Shown one piece after another: positions 63,343-64,000 of a DNA stretch of 64,000 nucleotides; position 1 is the stretch's first letter; every line of letters begins with the position of its first letter. Under the pieces are notes generated by a model, which was not told where the DNA came from, searched no databases, and saw only the letters and a list, made by a program, of their open reading frames with translations. The stretch covers positions 124,001 to 188,000 of the forward strand of contig DATMFK010000024.1 of assembly GCA_035556195.1 (NCBI GenBank). Reading direction: 5' to 3'. Position numbers and translations under genes: made by a program. This stretch comes from G016756615 sp035556195 (GTDB taxonomy: Bacteria; Pseudomonadota; Alphaproteobacteria; Rhizobiales; Rhizobiaceae).

Positions 63343-64000
63343 ATGGCGGATATCAGAAACAATTTTGTCGGCATCAAATCGCCGAACCCGTTCTGGCTCG
63401 CTTCGGCGCCGCCGACCGACAAGGCCTACAACGTCGTGCGCGCCTTCAAGGCGGGGTGGGGCGGTGTGGTCTGGAAGACCCTCGGAGAGGAGGGGCCGCC
63501 TGTCGTCAACGTCAACGGCCCTCGCTACGGTGCGATCTGGGGCGCTGACCGGCGTTTGCTCGGCCTCAACAACATCGAACTCATCACCGATCGCGAGCTG
63601 CAGACCAATCTGCGGGAGATCAAGCAGGTGAAGATGGATTGGCCGGACCGTGCGCTGGTCGTGTCCCTGATGGTGCCCTGCGTCGAGGAGGCCTGGAAGG
63701 CCATCCTGCCGGTGGTGGAGGAAACCGGTGCTGACGGCATCGAGCTCAATTTCGGCTGTCCGCATGGTATGTCCGAGCGCGGCATGGGCTCGGCGGTCGG
63801 GCAGGTGCCCGAATATATCGAGATGGTGGTACGCTGGTGCAAGGCCAACACGCGCATGCCGGTGATCACCAAGCTCACGCCCAACATCACCGATATCCGC
63901 CACCCGGCGCGCGCCGCCAAGGCGGGCGGTAGCGACGCGGTGTCGCTGATCAACACGGTCAATTCGATCACGTCGGTCAATCTCGACACCTTCTCGCCGG
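63343..64000 (+). CDS. preA: NAD-dependent dihydropyrimidine dehydrogenase subunit PreA, 3' end beyond the window
   Basis: Catalytic FMN-barrel subunit that reduces uracil/thymine to the dihydro forms; 219 of about 430 codons are visible. It begins ADIRNNFVGIKSPNPFWLAS after the start, with AGWGGVVWKTLGEEGPPVVN, the FMN-phosphate and substrate region VVEETGADGIELNFGCPHGM, and the active-site loop SERGMGSAVGQ carrying catalytic C in GCPHG. GGAGG at 63330 is eight bases before ATG 63343; ATG 63337 is too close. The C-terminal ferredoxin domain is off the edge. A hydantoinase (dihydropyrimidinase) gene would be expected downstream. Confidence 0.93.
   Translation, partial: MADIRNNFVGIKSPNPFWLASAPPTDKAYNVVRAFKAGWGGVVWKTLGEEGPPVVNVNGPRYGAIWGADRRLLGLNNIELITDRELQTNLREIKQVKMDWPDRALVVSLMVPCVEEAWKAILPVVEETGADGIELNFGCPHGMSERGMGSAVGQVPEYIEMVVRWCKANTRMPVITKLTPNITDIRHPARAAKAGGSDAVSLINTVNSITSVNLDTFSP

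Noticed and set aside
1..64000. CRISPR arrays, prophage, transposons, integrases, tRNA or rRNA genes
   Set aside because: No regularly spaced direct repeats, transposase or integrase motifs, or tRNA/rRNA-like sequence were seen by eye on either strand.

Overview
The window is high-GC, gene-dense DNA from an alphaproteobacterium of the order Hyphomicrobiales (Rhizobiales), most likely of the Mesorhizobium/Phyllobacteriaceae kind. This is inferred from an NdvB/ChvB-type cyclic beta-1,2-glucan synthase, octopine/nopaline-type amino-acid ABC transporter genes, TamA/TamB in rhizobial form, and short palindromic intergenic repeats of a type common in that group. I saw no phage, transposase, integron, tRNA, rRNA or CRISPR array. 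The content is chromosomal housekeeping plus catabolic and transport modules.

Layout. (1) 1-8514, minus: a giant cyclic glucan synthase gene running off the left edge. (2) 8755-10515, plus: a class III nucleotide cyclase fused to a TolB-like domain and TPRs, divergent from ndvB. (3) 10776-18507: an arginine-family amino-acid island with a LysR regulator, a four-gene polar amino-acid ABC importer, a ureohydrolase with a non-canonical metal motif, then convergently a citrulline hydrolase (ctlX) and ornithine cyclodeaminase (ocd), and a divergent Lrp/AsnC regulator. The likely flow is uptake, release of urea or ammonia/CO2 to give ornithine, then proline. (4) 18763-23768, minus: a five-gene peptide/nickel-type ABC importer with start/stop overlaps at every junction. 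(5) 24089-27922, plus: the sulfate importer sbp-cysT-cysW-cysA. (6) 27967-31885, minus: a Tat-exported periplasmic molybdenum aldehyde oxidoreductase (paoABC). (7) 32239-36417: single genes for an AI-2E family permease, a small membrane protein, an L,D-transpeptidase lipoprotein, and a heavy-metal-type MerR regulator beside a DedA/YqaA-like membrane protein. (8) 36456-52141: an envelope block, pbpC plus a bacterial alpha-2-macroglobulin on minus, divergent from tamA-tamB on plus. (9) 52436-59292, plus: a second peptide-type ABC importer with unusual architecture; its fused double ATPase carries an extra linker and a C-terminal helix-hairpin-helix domain, and one permease has a large hydrophobic insertion. 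(10) 59550-60134, minus: a lytic-transglycosylase-like lipoprotein. (11) 60280-64000, plus: an MttB-family methyltransferase without pyrrolysine, then preT-preA of the reductive pyrimidine pathway; preA runs off the right edge.

The most unusual items are the ABC importer at 52.4-59.3 kb, the ureohydrolase whose first metal-ligand histidine is replaced by aspartate, the LysR-like operator array ahead of the amino-acid importer, and a roughly 565-residue tandem duplication inside TamB. All functional statements are from reading the sequence and family knowledge; no database search was run.
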